A stretch of 6,486 nucleotides of DNA from contig JAPTWR010000109.1 of assembly GCA_028065135.1 (NCBI GenBank), positions 1 through 6,486 of the forward strand, given 5' to 3'. Below are positions 1 to 6,365 of the stretch, piece by piece. Source of the stretch: Acidithiobacillus sp. (GTDB lineage Bacteria; Pseudomonadota; Gammaproteobacteria; Acidithiobacillales; Acidithiobacillaceae). The first letter of the stretch is position 1, and each line of letters begins with the position of its first letter. The translations under genes and the position numbers were made by a program. The notes beneath the pieces are model-generated. The model worked only from the letters and a program-made list of their open reading frames with translations. It ran no database searches and was not told the DNA's origin.

Positions 1-1142
1 TGCTCAAAGTGCTGCTCCCAGGTAGGGGGCGAAAAATGCCGCAGGCGCTCCAGTTGCCCCTGGCGCATGGAGCTATCGGGGCGGCTATAGTCGCTCAAAG
101 CAGCAAGCCAGGCCGAAGCATCCGAGGTTTCGATATAATCGGGCACGTCTCCGGCGATCTCCCGGAAAACGGGCAGCGGGCTGGCAATGACGGGAATTCC
201 CACCGCCAACGCCTCCACCAGCGGCAGGCCGTAACCCTCCTCGTGGGAAGGGAACAATAAAGCACGCGCGCCCTGCAGGTAAGCCCGGAGACAGTCATTC
301 CCGCAATGGTGCAACACCCGCACCGAATCCTTCAGGGTCGCGTCTGCACGGAACTGTTCCTGAATATCACCGCACATCCATCCCACCTGGCCAATCACCA
401 CCAGCAACGGAACATCCGTCCGGCGGCTTTTCCACTCCCGCCACAGATCCAGGGCAAACTGATGATTCTTACGCGGTTCTATGGTGCCCACCATGAGGAA
501 ATAAGACGCCGGCAAGGGATCATGGATTGCAGGCAGTGGAGCGTGGTGAAAATGATTGGCACCCAGAGGAATCACCGAGATGGGCGGCAGGGTTACGCCC
601 CATTGCTGGGCATAATGTCGCAAAACGCGCGCCGTGTGCTGAGAATTGCTGACGATACCCGCCGCATGACGCAGGATCACCCGCACACGCGCGGCATGCC
701 GACCATCTTCCCCTGGGCGGCAGAACTGGGGGTGGGTGAGGGGGATCAGGTCATGGGCCATCACCAACAAGCGAATCCGTTTGCGTGCCATCCATGCACC
801 ATAGCCGCGCCGGTCCAGGCCGCTGTGCCCCATGTTCAATACCCAACTTCCCATAGGCACGGCGCGCAAAGGCAGCCTCGCCAGCCAGGCCATGGTCGTC
901 CCCAGAGTGGGATGCGGCTGGCCATCTCGCCAAGCCAGGAGCCAGGCGAAAAGGGCAGATGACGCGGTGGGCGACAACGCCACGGCGATGGCTCCGTGCT
1001 GCACCAGGGCCTGGGCACGATGGTGAAAAAAGGCGATATACGCCAGGCAGACGCGATCCACCCCGGTGGGCATCCGCTTTTTACGCGCCCGCCCTATCAA
1101 GCGCGTGACATCGATCAATAAGGGGCGGTCACCCTGGTTCAT
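1..1142 (-). CDS. Glycosyltransferase, GT4 (group 1) family, 3' end beyond the left edge
   Basis: This is a retaining GT-B glycosyltransferase that probably adds a sugar from a nucleotide-sugar donor to a growing surface glycan at the cytoplasmic membrane face. I translated the minus strand by hand: the frame is open from a TGA at 1179-1181 to the left edge, giving 380 residues from the ATG at 1140-1142. The sequence shows the GT4 donor-domain motif VGTIEPRKNH near residues 218-227 and the EX7E motif within EEGYGLPLVEA (E302 and E310), followed by GIPVIASPLPVFREI. The N-terminal acceptor half includes MAHDLIPLTHPQ and SNSQHTARVL. GT4 enzymes of this kind are usually about 380-420 residues, so only a short tail should be missing. 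The start is uncertain: the only purine-rich stretch (AGGAG at 1167-1171) lies too far upstream of the ATG. It is the last visible gene of the polysaccharide block, separated from the FkbH-like gene by a repeat-filled gap. The exact donor and acceptor cannot be told. Confidence 0.88.
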   Translation of the reverse strand, partial: MNQGDRPLLIDVTRLIGRARKKRMPTGVDRVCLAYIAFFHHRAQALVQHGAIAVALSPTASSALFAWLLAWRDGQPHPTLGTTMAWLARLPLRAVPMGSWVLNMGHSGLDRRGYGAWMARKRIRLLVMAHDLIPLTHPQFCRPGEDGRHAARVRVILRHAAGIVSNSQHTARVLRHYAQQWGVTLPPISVIPLGANHFHHAPLPAIHDPLPASYFLMVGTIEPRKNHQFALDLWREWKSRRTDVPLLVVIGQVGWMCGDIQEQFRADATLKDSVRVLHHCGNDCLRAYLQGARALLFPSHEEGYGLPLVEALAVGIPVIASPLPVFREIAGDVPDYIETSDASAWLAALSDYSRPDSSMRQGQLERLRHFSPPTWEQHFE

Positions 1143-1155
1143 AAGGCGCAAACAC

Positions 1156-1233
1156 TCAAGGGAGCACTCCTGCGTTGGTCAGGCCGCGAGTAGGATAGAC
1201 GATCTGTACAAGCATGCCCAGAAACCTCATCAT
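1156..1233 (-). other. Possible 25-codon small ORF or gene remnant upstream of the glycosyltransferase
   Basis: A short minus-strand reading frame starts at tandem ATG codons (1228-1233) and reads MMRFLGMLVQIVYPTRGLTN plus five further residues. It stops at TGA 1156-1158, 13 bases before the glycosyltransferase ATG. The sequence is hydrophobic and I do not recognise it. Its placement would allow translational coupling to the glycosyltransferase. The upstream frame stays open a little further without an obvious start, so it could be the tail of a gene lost when the neighbouring repeat arrived, a leader peptide, or a chance ORF. Confidence 0.2.
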
Positions 1234-1250
1234 GCCGCTGGAAGGCAACG

Positions 1251-1387
1251 ATCGCCCATTTTTCCGGTCCAGCACGGTTACCTGCACTTTGCGGCGCATC
1301 CGCGTGACGTTCCGCCGCATGGGCGATGTTCCCGCTACTTTTTGGCGGATGCGTGATGTAGCCCATCGCTTTTGGAACCGTTCAGAT
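1251..1387. repeat. Degenerate ~30-bp tandem repeat array, IS21-like multiple terminal repeats
   Basis: Four consecutive related units read on the plus strand, at about 1277-1303, 1304-1327, 1328-1357 and 1358-1387. The middle two share a core of the form TTY-CCGCCGCATGGGCGAT or TTTGGCGGATGCGTGAT, and the last two units are 30 bases each. A further copy lies inverted at 1251-1275, where ATCGCCCAT mirrors ATGGGCGAT at 1319-1327. IS21-family elements are known to carry several such transposase-binding repeats at each end, so the array is plausibly a leftover element end. No istA or istB coding sequence is present in the window. The array fills most of the gap between the FkbH-like gene and the glycosyltransferase and reaches into the 3' end of the former. 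Confidence 0.5.
1307..1343 (+). repeat. Direct repeat copy 1 (partner at 6187-6223)
   Basis: A 37-base stretch matches 6187-6223 in the same orientation at 33 of 37 positions, including an unbroken GCATGGGCGAT. The four differences are at 1309, 1315, 1328 and 1336. This copy spans parts of two units of the local tandem array and contains the antisense stop codon (1335-1337) of the FkbH-like gene. Confidence 0.8.
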
Positions 1388-3368
1388 GAATCCAGGCAGG
1401 GCTAACAGGCACGACGTCGCCCCGCCATACCTGCGCCTCCGCATCCCAAGTACAGCCATGCTTGGACCAGAAATCCCGGCAGGCGTCGTTGCGGCCGGTG
1501 GGCGTGTAATACCCGAGATACGCCGGGTGTCCGGCAGCCTGAATCTGCCGCACCGCCGCGGCGAGCAGGGCGGTTTCGATGCCCAGACCAAATATCCGGC
1601 AAGACAGTACCACCTGCTCTATGGCGTTATTGCGCAGCAAAGCCAGAGCAATCAGTCCGTGGGGGGCAAAACGGTCTTCCGCGCTGGCGGTCAGTAATGC
1701 CCCGCCCGAGGCCAGCCAGTCTTGCATTTCGGCACCGCTCCAGCGCTGGCCGGTGGTGTTGAACTGGTTGGTTTTATTGAGCAACTCCAGGGCCCGCGCA
1801 TAGCGGGGGTGTGAGGCATCGGCCATGACCTCCATGCGCAAGGTCAATTGCAAGGACGCCAGCCAGGCATCCCGATCCTGACTCCCCGCCGCTTCTTCAC
1901 GCGCTTTTTTGGCCTGGATCAATTCCGTGCGCCGGGCGGATTCCTCGGAAACCTCGGCCACCTGGGTTTCCGCCGCATGGAGCAGGGTGTAGCGCCAGCG
2001 CTCCGGGTCACCGCTCAGGGTACGCATGGCCGGATAGGCATGGGAAACTTCCGCAATCTCCAGGGGGTTGTCATCAATAAACAGCACATGCTCGGGGAGG
2101 ATGTTGGTTTCGGCCAGAATTCGGGCAATACCGGCGGGCTTGGGTTCCCAACCGATCTGCACCGAGCAGAAATCCTCCAGGCGCAGGCGTCGGCCCCAGA
2201 CCCGCACAAAATTCTCCCGGGTACTCGCGGCATCGTTTTTACTGCAGATCGCAAGTAAAAGTCCCCGCGCCTTGCACGCCAGCAAGGCTTCGGCGTAACC
2301 CAAGGGCCAACCTTCCGTGACTTCCAGGGGGATAATCTCATCGGCTTCCGCGAGCACGCCTTTCCAGAGCGTATTATCGAGATCGGTAATAATGAGTTTC
2401 ACCGGACGTTCGCCCTGCAAAATCCGCAAGGCCGCGCGGACCTTGTCCAGAATCCCCAGGTGGATCAAATCTCCCTGGCGACTACTGAGCAAACCGCCGT
2501 GGGTAAAATGGGAAACATGCCCATCGTAGGCGGTGCTGTCCCCATAGTGCAGGCGCAGGTCATTCAGTTCCAGGTAGAAAGCGTGGTGGTGCAATACCAG
2601 TTGCTCCTCCAGGGCATCATTCAAGTCCCGGATCAGGGCATAGAGCGACTTCTGTCGATTCCGGCCCAGGATTCCGTTGATCTGCGGGGCGGGTTCCAGA
2701 AAGCTCAGAAAAAATACGGGAATCCCCTCGGGCAACCCCGCCAGCACCCGTTCCACCATGGCGGTCAGGGGACGACGGGTACTTTCCCGCAGCAGATTCC
2801 AGTCGAGATCGGGGCGCAAGTGGAACAAATCCCCGTCGCCGCCGTCCGTTACCAGACTCAGCAAGGAACGCAGGGTGAGTTGCACGAGAACGGCATCCTG
2901 TTCCCCGACCGGCAGCGAGGGTACCGGATCATGGGGACCGGAATCCATCAGATAATGGCGCACCGGCCAGTGGGCTGCCAGCGCCGTCCGCAACAAGCCT
3001 TCCATCAGACAGGTGCCCAGGATGGCCAAGCGGGGCTGTTCGGCCGCCGGGGCAATGCCTATGGAGGGTATCGGCGGGAATTGCTGCTCATCTTGTTCCA
3101 AGGCATTCAGCAGGGCCACCCGTTGCTGCTGCTCCTTGTAGGCCCGCCCTTCCTCGGAGTTCTGGAGGGTCCGCATGACGTGGCGGCGGGCCTGTGGAGA
3201 TTGCAGACGTCGGAGATAAAAGTCCCTGCCCGTTGGATCAGTGGAACGCCCCAGATACTTGAGATAAATCGCGTCCAGAAACGCCTCATCATCCAGCGCC
3301 GCCCAGGCGGGGTCTTCCGTCGATTCATTACGGCCACGCCAACGCCGCCACCAGGATGTCTGTTCCAT
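1335..3368 (-). CDS. FkbH-type HAD protein with N-terminal DUF4214-like domain and C-terminal GNAT domain
   Basis: FkbH-family proteins load a glyceryl unit from 1,3-bisphosphoglycerate onto an acyl carrier protein; relatives in polysaccharide clusters are thought to modify sugars. The 677-residue protein has these parts in order: a DUF4214-like segment (about 26-76, with FLDAIYLKYLGRSTDPTGRD); an SGNH-like region typical of the family (about 113-310, starting LAILGTC); a HAD phosphatase-like domain with motif I DLDNT (D329, D331), CSKND (375-379), K410 and motif III IDDNP (431-435); and a GNAT-like C-terminal part (about 510-655, with NKTNQFNTTG). I chose the ATG at 3366-3368: it lies 13 bases after the methyltransferase stop and has GAGG upstream. 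A GTG at 3423-3425 would add 19 residues inside the methyltransferase gene and is less likely. The last 17 residues are encoded by repeat-array sequence, so the native tail may have been replaced. No carrier protein gene is visible, so the substrate remains open. Confidence 0.88.
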   Translation of the reverse strand: MEQTSWWRRWRGRNESTEDPAWAALDDEAFLDAIYLKYLGRSTDPTGRDFYLRRLQSPQARRHVMRTLQNSEEGRAYKEQQQRVALLNALEQDEQQFPPIPSIGIAPAAEQPRLAILGTCLMEGLLRTALAAHWPVRHYLMDSGPHDPVPSLPVGEQDAVLVQLTLRSLLSLVTDGGDGDLFHLRPDLDWNLLRESTRRPLTAMVERVLAGLPEGIPVFFLSFLEPAPQINGILGRNRQKSLYALIRDLNDALEEQLVLHHHAFYLELNDLRLHYGDSTAYDGHVSHFTHGGLLSSRQGDLIHLGILDKVRAALRILQGERPVKLIITDLDNTLWKGVLAEADEIIPLEVTEGWPLGYAEALLACKARGLLLAICSKNDAASTRENFVRVWGRRLRLEDFCSVQIGWEPKPAGIARILAETNILPEHVLFIDDNPLEIAEVSHAYPAMRTLSGDPERWRYTLLHAAETQVAEVSEESARRTELIQAKKAREEAAGSQDRDAWLASLQLTLRMEVMADASHPRYARALELLNKTNQFNTTGQRWSGAEMQDWLASGGALLTASAEDRFAPHGLIALALLRNNAIEQVVLSCRIFGLGIETALLAAAVRQIQAAGHPAYLGYYTPTGRNDACRDFWSKHGCTWDAEAQVWRGDVVPVSPAWIHLNGSKSDGLHHASAKK

Positions 3369-3381
3369 GCGCGACACCGCC

Positions 3382-4143
3382 TCAGTATCCCCGCCGAATA
3401 TACATTTCCACACCCCAATGCCCACCGTGATCTTCGAGACGGGTATGGATTTCCCGAGCGCCCGCAGCCTGAAAAGCCTGCACCAACCGGTTGAGGTTAT
3501 AGGCGTTCATTTGCATGTGGGGTTCTTGCAGCGGCTTGCCGCGCAGGGCATTGATGAGCATGCGCCCACCCGGAATGCGGTGACTCAAGAAGGTCGCCGC
3601 CGGATGACGCGGGCTAACCTGAGCATACTTAAAATGGAACACACCCATACCCCCAGGGGCCAGATGTTGCAAAAGTCGTTTTAATATCGCCTGGCCACGC
3701 ACCTCGGGAATGTGCTGAAACACGATAAAAGATAACATAAAATCAAAATGTTCCTGCGCAATGGCGGTCAATGCGTCATCGGCGAGCCGCCACCGGATAT
3801 TGGTAACGCCCGCTTGTTCGGTCAAAAACCGCGCCTCACTGAGCATGGCCGGAGCCACATCCAGCCCCGTTACCTCGGTAAAGCGTCGCGACAGGGGCAA
3901 GGCGAGCCGCCCAACCCCACAACCAAAATCCAGCGCCTTACCCGCCTGCCAGTCTGGCCCGAAAAACCGCGTACATTGATCCAGAACCATATTGACGTAA
4001 CGCTGACCCGATTCAAAAAAGGCCGCGCGCTGTTCGTCGGAAAGCGCAGAATCCTGATATGCCGCTTCGCTCAACACCCCATAATAAGGCCGATTTTGTG
4101 CGATCTTTTGCCAATCGGCATTACTGTCTGGCAGCATTCCCAT
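3382..4143 (-). CDS. Class I SAM-dependent methyltransferase
   Basis: This soluble 253-residue enzyme transfers a methyl group from S-adenosylmethionine. From its context the acceptor is likely a sugar or other part of the exported glycan, but the sequence does not say which. The Rossmann fold is clear: motif I LDFGCGVGR at residues 71-79, the acidic end of strand 2 in VTGLDVAPAML (D95), a motif IV-like segment FDFMLSFIVFQHI (133-145) and LAPGGMGVFHF (161-171). The length is ordinary for a small-molecule methyltransferase of this fold. Its ATG (4141-4143) overlaps the TAA of the ABC ATPase gene (4143-4145) by one base, a TAATG junction that implies translational coupling and one operon. Its stop is followed after 13 bases by the FkbH-like gene. 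In some clusters a methyltransferase next to a Wzt-type ATPase caps the chain end and so sets chain length; that is possible here but unproven. Confidence 0.88.
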   Translation of the reverse strand: MGMLPDSNADWQKIAQNRPYYGVLSEAAYQDSALSDEQRAAFFESGQRYVNMVLDQCTRFFGPDWQAGKALDFGCGVGRLALPLSRRFTEVTGLDVAPAMLSEARFLTEQAGVTNIRWRLADDALTAIAQEHFDFMLSFIVFQHIPEVRGQAILKRLLQHLAPGGMGVFHFKYAQVSPRHPAATFLSHRIPGGRMLINALRGKPLQEPHMQMNAYNLNRLVQAFQAAGAREIHTRLEDHGGHWGVEMYIRRGY

Positions 4144-4805
4144 TACATATTCGTGTAGTAATGGACGGCTTCGTCGATGTCATCAATCTCCCGCAGGCGC
4201 CCGTTTTCGAGAATGGCCGCATGGTCACAATTATTGCGGATCAGATCCGCATGGTGAGATACCAGCACCATCGCCTTGGTAGCCCGGCGCTTTAATTCAT
4301 CCTCACAGCGGCGGTTGAAACGCGCATCGCCCACCGAAATCACCTCATCCACCAGATAGCAGTCGAAATCCACCGCCATACTGATGGCAAAACTCAAGCG
4401 GGAATTCATACCCGAAGAATAGCTTTTGACCGGTTCATCCAGGTAAATACCAAGCTCCGCAAAATCTTCCACCTGAGCCACGGTTTCCTTCACATCCACC
4501 CCGTATACCCGGGCGATGAGGCGGGCATTATCGCGACCGGTCAACGCCCCCTGAAAAGCCCCCCCAAAAGCCAGGGGCCAGGAAACCGTCATACCGCGAC
4601 GCACCGTTCCCGCATCCGCCCGCAGTGAGCCGCTGATAATCTGAATGAGGGTCGATTTGCCAGCGCCGTTTGGCCCCATAATCCCCCAACGTTCACCGGG
4701 ATGAATGTCCAGAGAAATATCATCCAGCACCAGCCGCATATCCCGGCCATGGTGGATAGGGAAGGACTTACTGATATGGGAAAGAATCAGGCTATTTTCA
4801 CTCAT
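4143..4805 (-). CDS. ABC transporter ATP-binding protein, Wzt/KpsT-type polysaccharide exporter
   Basis: This is the cytoplasmic ATPase of a two-part exporter that moves a lipid-linked polysaccharide across the inner membrane. The 220-residue protein has Walker [10 protein letters not shown] (44-52), a Q-loop near Q85 followed by ALTGRDN, the signature [11 protein letters not shown] (129-139, the SSGM variant typical of polysaccharide exporters rather than LSGGQ), Walker B CYLVDE (149-154) and the H-loop in LVSHH (H184). It ends about 35 residues after the H-loop, so it lacks the carbohydrate-binding C-terminal domain of long Wzt proteins and is closer to KpsT in length. I chose the ATG at 4803-4805 because GAAGAG lies just upstream and similarity begins there; the open frame to 5012 overlaps the toxin gene and is not similar to anything expected. 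A Wzm/KpsM-type permease normally lies next to it, but none is present here. Confidence 0.92.
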   Translation of the reverse strand: MSENSLILSHISKSFPIHHGRDMRLVLDDISLDIHPGERWGIMGPNGAGKSTLIQIISGSLRADAGTVRRGMTVSWPLAFGGAFQGALTGRDNARLIARVYGVDVKETVAQVEDFAELGIYLDEPVKSYSSGMNSRLSFAISMAVDFDCYLVDEVISVGDARFNRRCEDELKRRATKAMVLVSHHADLIRNNCDHAAILENGRLREIDDIDEAVHYYTNM

Positions 4806-4890
4806 GGATCGATACTCTTCATCAGCCACCTTTCGCCTTTTCCGATGTTGCCTGGACTCTATGATACAGGGGCCTCGCCTGGGGAAGCCA

Positions 4891-5409
4891 CTACGCGAAC
4901 AGTTTCGCCATCTGCCCCATGGGCAGGAACAGACGCAACGGGGTTTGCTGGAAAGGCCGAAAGTCGAAATGCCGATAGAAGCTCTCGGCCCGCTGATCCT
5001 TGGCCTCCACAATCACCGCCATGGCCGCGATCTGTTGCGCAGCTTCCAGGCTGTGGCGTAGGGCGTCTACGAGCAGGAACTCCCCCAGCCCCTGGCCACT
5101 GACCGAGCGGTCCACCGCTAACCTGCCGAGCAACGTGACCGACAGTTGCCCGTAGCGCGGCAGTTGTTTCATCAGGACCGGCGGTAGTTCAGCCACCGGG
5201 ATGATGGATGACGATAGGGTGTAGAAGCCGAGCACCGCAGGCCTGCCAGGCTGCGTGAATACGAAAGGCGCGGCGACGCGCTTCGCGGCGTCTTGCCGCG
5301 CCTGCTCGCGCAGATAACGATTCAGCTCCTCGTTGCCGCAATCGAAGGACTTGCGGTCGTGCGCCTTTTCAAGCGGAGCAACATGTTCAGGGACTAAAGA
5401 GAGCGCCAA
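4891..5409 (-). CDS. GNAT-family toxin of a type II toxin-antitoxin pair (TacT/AtaT-like)
   Basis: Toxins of this family use acetyl-CoA to acetylate the amino group of aminoacyl-tRNA and so block translation. The 172-residue protein begins with the family pattern ([12 protein letters not shown], 22-33), has the acetyl-CoA loop [13 protein letters not shown] at 101-113 and the likely catalytic tyrosine in [10 protein letters not shown] (Y145). The start is TTG at 5407-5409, directly after the TGA of the antitoxin gene (5410-5412). No ATG or GTG fits this frame before residue 80, and the N-terminus is family-like from this TTG. The rare start and zero spacing suggest that toxin translation depends on ribosomes finishing the antitoxin gene. 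Which tRNA is attacked cannot be read from the sequence. It lies 85 bases upstream of the exporter ATPase gene and may lend it read-through transcription. Confidence 0.9.
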   Translation of the reverse strand: MALSLVPEHVAPLEKAHDRKSFDCGNEELNRYLREQARQDAAKRVAAPFVFTQPGRPAVLGFYTLSSSIIPVAELPPVLMKQLPRYGQLSVTLLGRLAVDRSVSGQGLGEFLLVDALRHSLEAAQQIAAMAVIVEAKDQRAESFYRHFDFRPFQQTPLRLFLPMGQMAKLFA

Positions 5410-5706
5410 TCACGGCCTCGTTTTTTGACGGTAGCTCCGGACGGCCTTATCGATGCGCGCGCCCGGCTCGGACGGCGCCAGCAAGGCGCTCACAAAGGCG
5501 ACCTGTTCCTCTCGGGACAGGCGGATGACTTCGTGCTCCTGCACGATCCTGGCCGCCGCTTCCTGGGTACTGTCGATGACGAGTTCGCTCAAGGTGCGCC
5601 CAGTCAGCGAGGCGGCCCGCTGGAAAAAGTCTTTCTGGTCGCTGGAGACGCGCGCTTCCAGGCGCGCATTGCGCGGTTTATCGTGCGTTTCAGGCGTTTT
5701 CAGCAT
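5410..5706 (-). CDS. DUF1778 (TacA-like) ribbon-helix-helix antitoxin
   Basis: This is the 98-residue antitoxin partner of the GNAT toxin. In this family the N-terminal half is a DNA-binding ribbon-helix-helix dimer that represses the operon, and the C-terminal half wraps around the toxin. The pattern is clear: RNARLEARVSSDQKDFFQRA from residue 12, then the helix-turn-helix part TGRTLSELVIDSTQEAA (35-51), and a polar C-terminal tail (EEQVAFVSALLAPSEPGA). The start is ATG at 5704-5706; upstream there is only a weak GGGG ribosome-binding site. The stop TGA is immediately followed by the toxin TTG, so the two genes form one unit. A promoter and a palindromic operator candidate lie 40-70 bases upstream. 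Small size and a self-contained operon are usual for laterally moved modules. Confidence 0.9.
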   Translation of the reverse strand: MLKTPETHDKPRNARLEARVSSDQKDFFQRAASLTGRTLSELVIDSTQEAAARIVQEHEVIRLSREEQVAFVSALLAPSEPGARIDKAVRSYRQKTRP

Positions 5707-5737
5707 GGCGCGGCCCCGTTAGGATGGATTTATGGCA

Positions 5738-5750
5738 ACAGTCTCACTGT
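5738..5750. promoter_or_regulatory. Candidate antitoxin operator (13-bp palindrome)
   Basis: The sequence ACAGTCTCACTGT is a perfect inverted repeat with 5-base arms around CTC. It overlaps the candidate -10 element of the antitoxin gene. TacA-type antitoxins are known to repress their own promoters through such palindromes, so this is a good operator candidate by position and symmetry, not by a known consensus. Confidence 0.45.
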
Positions 5751-5774
5751 ACGCCATTTGTCCGTACTCATCAA
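5746..5774 (-). promoter_or_regulatory. Candidate sigma-70 promoter for the toxin-antitoxin operon
   Basis: On the minus strand, TTGATG (5769-5774) and TACAGT (5746-5751) are separated by exactly 17 bases. Each box matches the sigma-70 consensus at four of six positions. Transcription would start near 5739, giving a leader of about 33 bases before the antitoxin ATG. Confidence 0.45.
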
Positions 5775-5844
5775 GATATAGCGCGTGCGCCGTTGCACGA
5801 CGCCTTGGCAATCATTGACCCATTCCAGTATCCTCGGAAAGATC

Positions 5845-6225
5845 ATGGACCGTTTTCTGAGTATACCCTGGATGGAAGCCTATGCCGCGCATTGCAGCGC
5901 GGATGAGGCATTGGCGGCGGCACTGAAAGGGTTCAATGCCAGCATCGAATACGGCTGGCTGGACACAGATTACCCCAATGTTTACCTGACCCTGGTCAAT
6001 GGCTTACCGCATGGCGTTACAGAAACCCTGCCTAAAAAAGCCCAACTGCGCGTCCATGCCAGCCGGGAAACCTGGATGCGCATCCACCAGCGGGAACTCA
6101 GCGGCAAAAAAGCCTTTCTGACCCAACAACTCCAGTTTCGTGGCTCCATGCTGACCCTGCTCAAATATATGGATCCTTTCAATGCCACCTTCCGACGCAT
6201 GGGCGATATTCCCGCGACTTTTTAG
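5845..6225 (+). CDS. Small SCP-2-like (sterol carrier protein-type) lipid-binding protein
   Basis: SCP-2 domains bind lipids or hydrophobic cofactors in the cytoplasm; bacterial members mostly lack a defined role. The 126-residue product has the usual pattern: an amphipathic N-terminal helix (FLSIPWMEAYAAHC), a beta region with NVYLTLVNGLPHGVTE and AQLRVHASRETWMRI, and a helical end (QFRGSMLTLLKYMDPFNA). I chose the ATG at 5845-5847 because GGAAAG lies just upstream; an in-frame ATG at 5785 would add 20 residues that do not look like the family. It is transcribed away from the toxin-antitoxin operon. The last 12 residues, TFRRMGDIPATF (115-126), and the stop codon are encoded by the repeat shared with 1307-1343, so the true C-terminus may have been altered. 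The family assignment rests on overall pattern, with no catalytic motif to confirm it. Confidence 0.6.
   Translation: MDRFLSIPWMEAYAAHCSADEALAAALKGFNASIEYGWLDTDYPNVYLTLVNGLPHGVTETLPKKAQLRVHASRETWMRIHQRELSGKKAFLTQQLQFRGSMLTLLKYMDPFNATFRRMGDIPATF
6187..6223 (+). repeat. Direct repeat copy 2 (partner at 1307-1343)
   Basis: This stretch matches 1307-1343 at 33 of 37 bases, same orientation, about 4.9 kb away. It encodes the end of the SCP-2-like protein. Read in that gene's frame, three of the four differences between the copies are silent and one is Ile to Val. A second, weaker unit with a similar core (TTTTGCCGGGATGAGTTGT) follows at 6238-6256. Confidence 0.8.
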
Positions 6226-6241
6226 GCGCGTTTGTTATTTT

Positions 6242-6261
6242 GCCGGGATGAGTTGTCCGGC
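6242..6261 (+). other. Short inverted repeat downstream of the SCP-2-like gene
   Basis: GCCGG (6242-6246) and CCGGC (6257-6261) can form a 5-bp stem with a 10-base loop, 16 bases after the stop codon. No run of T follows, so a standard Rho-independent terminator is not supported. It overlaps the weak second repeat unit and may be part of an element end. Confidence 0.25.
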
Positions 6262-6365
6262 TAGCCCTGCCACACCATCCCCACATGTTCCGGCACGCCT
6301 GCGGCTTCGCCCTGGCCGACCAGGGCGCGGACACCCGGATCATTCAGGACTACTGGGGCAGGTGA
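6261..6365 (+). pseudogene. C-terminal fragment of a tyrosine recombinase/integrase
   Basis: In the frame ending at TGA 6363-6365 the sequence reads PHMFRHACGFALADQGADTR and then IIQDYWGR. This matches the well-conserved box of phage-type and FimB/FimE-like recombinases around HxLRH, normally followed by DYLGH and the tyrosine nucleophile. Here the H-x-x-R pair is kept, but the first catalytic arginine, the GH motif and the tyrosine are all gone: the upstream frame is short and the downstream frame changes to a BrnT-like reading. It is therefore a dead scrap of about 30 residues, a sign of past integration or rearrangement. Confidence 0.75.

Noticed and set aside
306..962. 218-codon plus-strand open frame
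   Set aside because: Antisense to the glycosyltransferase, whose minus-strand frame shows clear GT4 motifs.
1251..1387. CRISPR-like array
   Set aside because: The units are divergent and adjoining with no unique spacers, and no cas gene is present.
3369..3425. GTG start for the FkbH-like gene inside the methyltransferase gene
   Set aside because: The added 19 residues are not family-like, and the ATG at 3366-3368 with GAGG upstream fits operon spacing better.
2460..3494. 344-codon plus-strand open frame
   Set aside because: It lies antisense to the FkbH-like and methyltransferase genes, has low-complexity Gln/Gly/Pro-rich content and no family pattern; a shadow of GC-rich coding sequence.
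4806..4890. Terminator between the toxin gene and the ATPase gene
   Set aside because: GC-rich stretches near 4868-4886 do not form a convincing stem and no T-run follows on the minus strand.
4806..5012. N-terminal extension of the ABC ATPase
   Set aside because: The extra residues overlap the toxin gene and are rich in Arg, Cys and Pro; the ATG at 4803-4805 has a ribosome-binding site and a family-like N-terminus.
5805..5834. TTGGCA-18-TATCCT promoter for the SCP-2-like gene
   Set aside because: The start point would fall within a few bases of the ATG, leaving no room for the ribosome-binding site; too weak to call.
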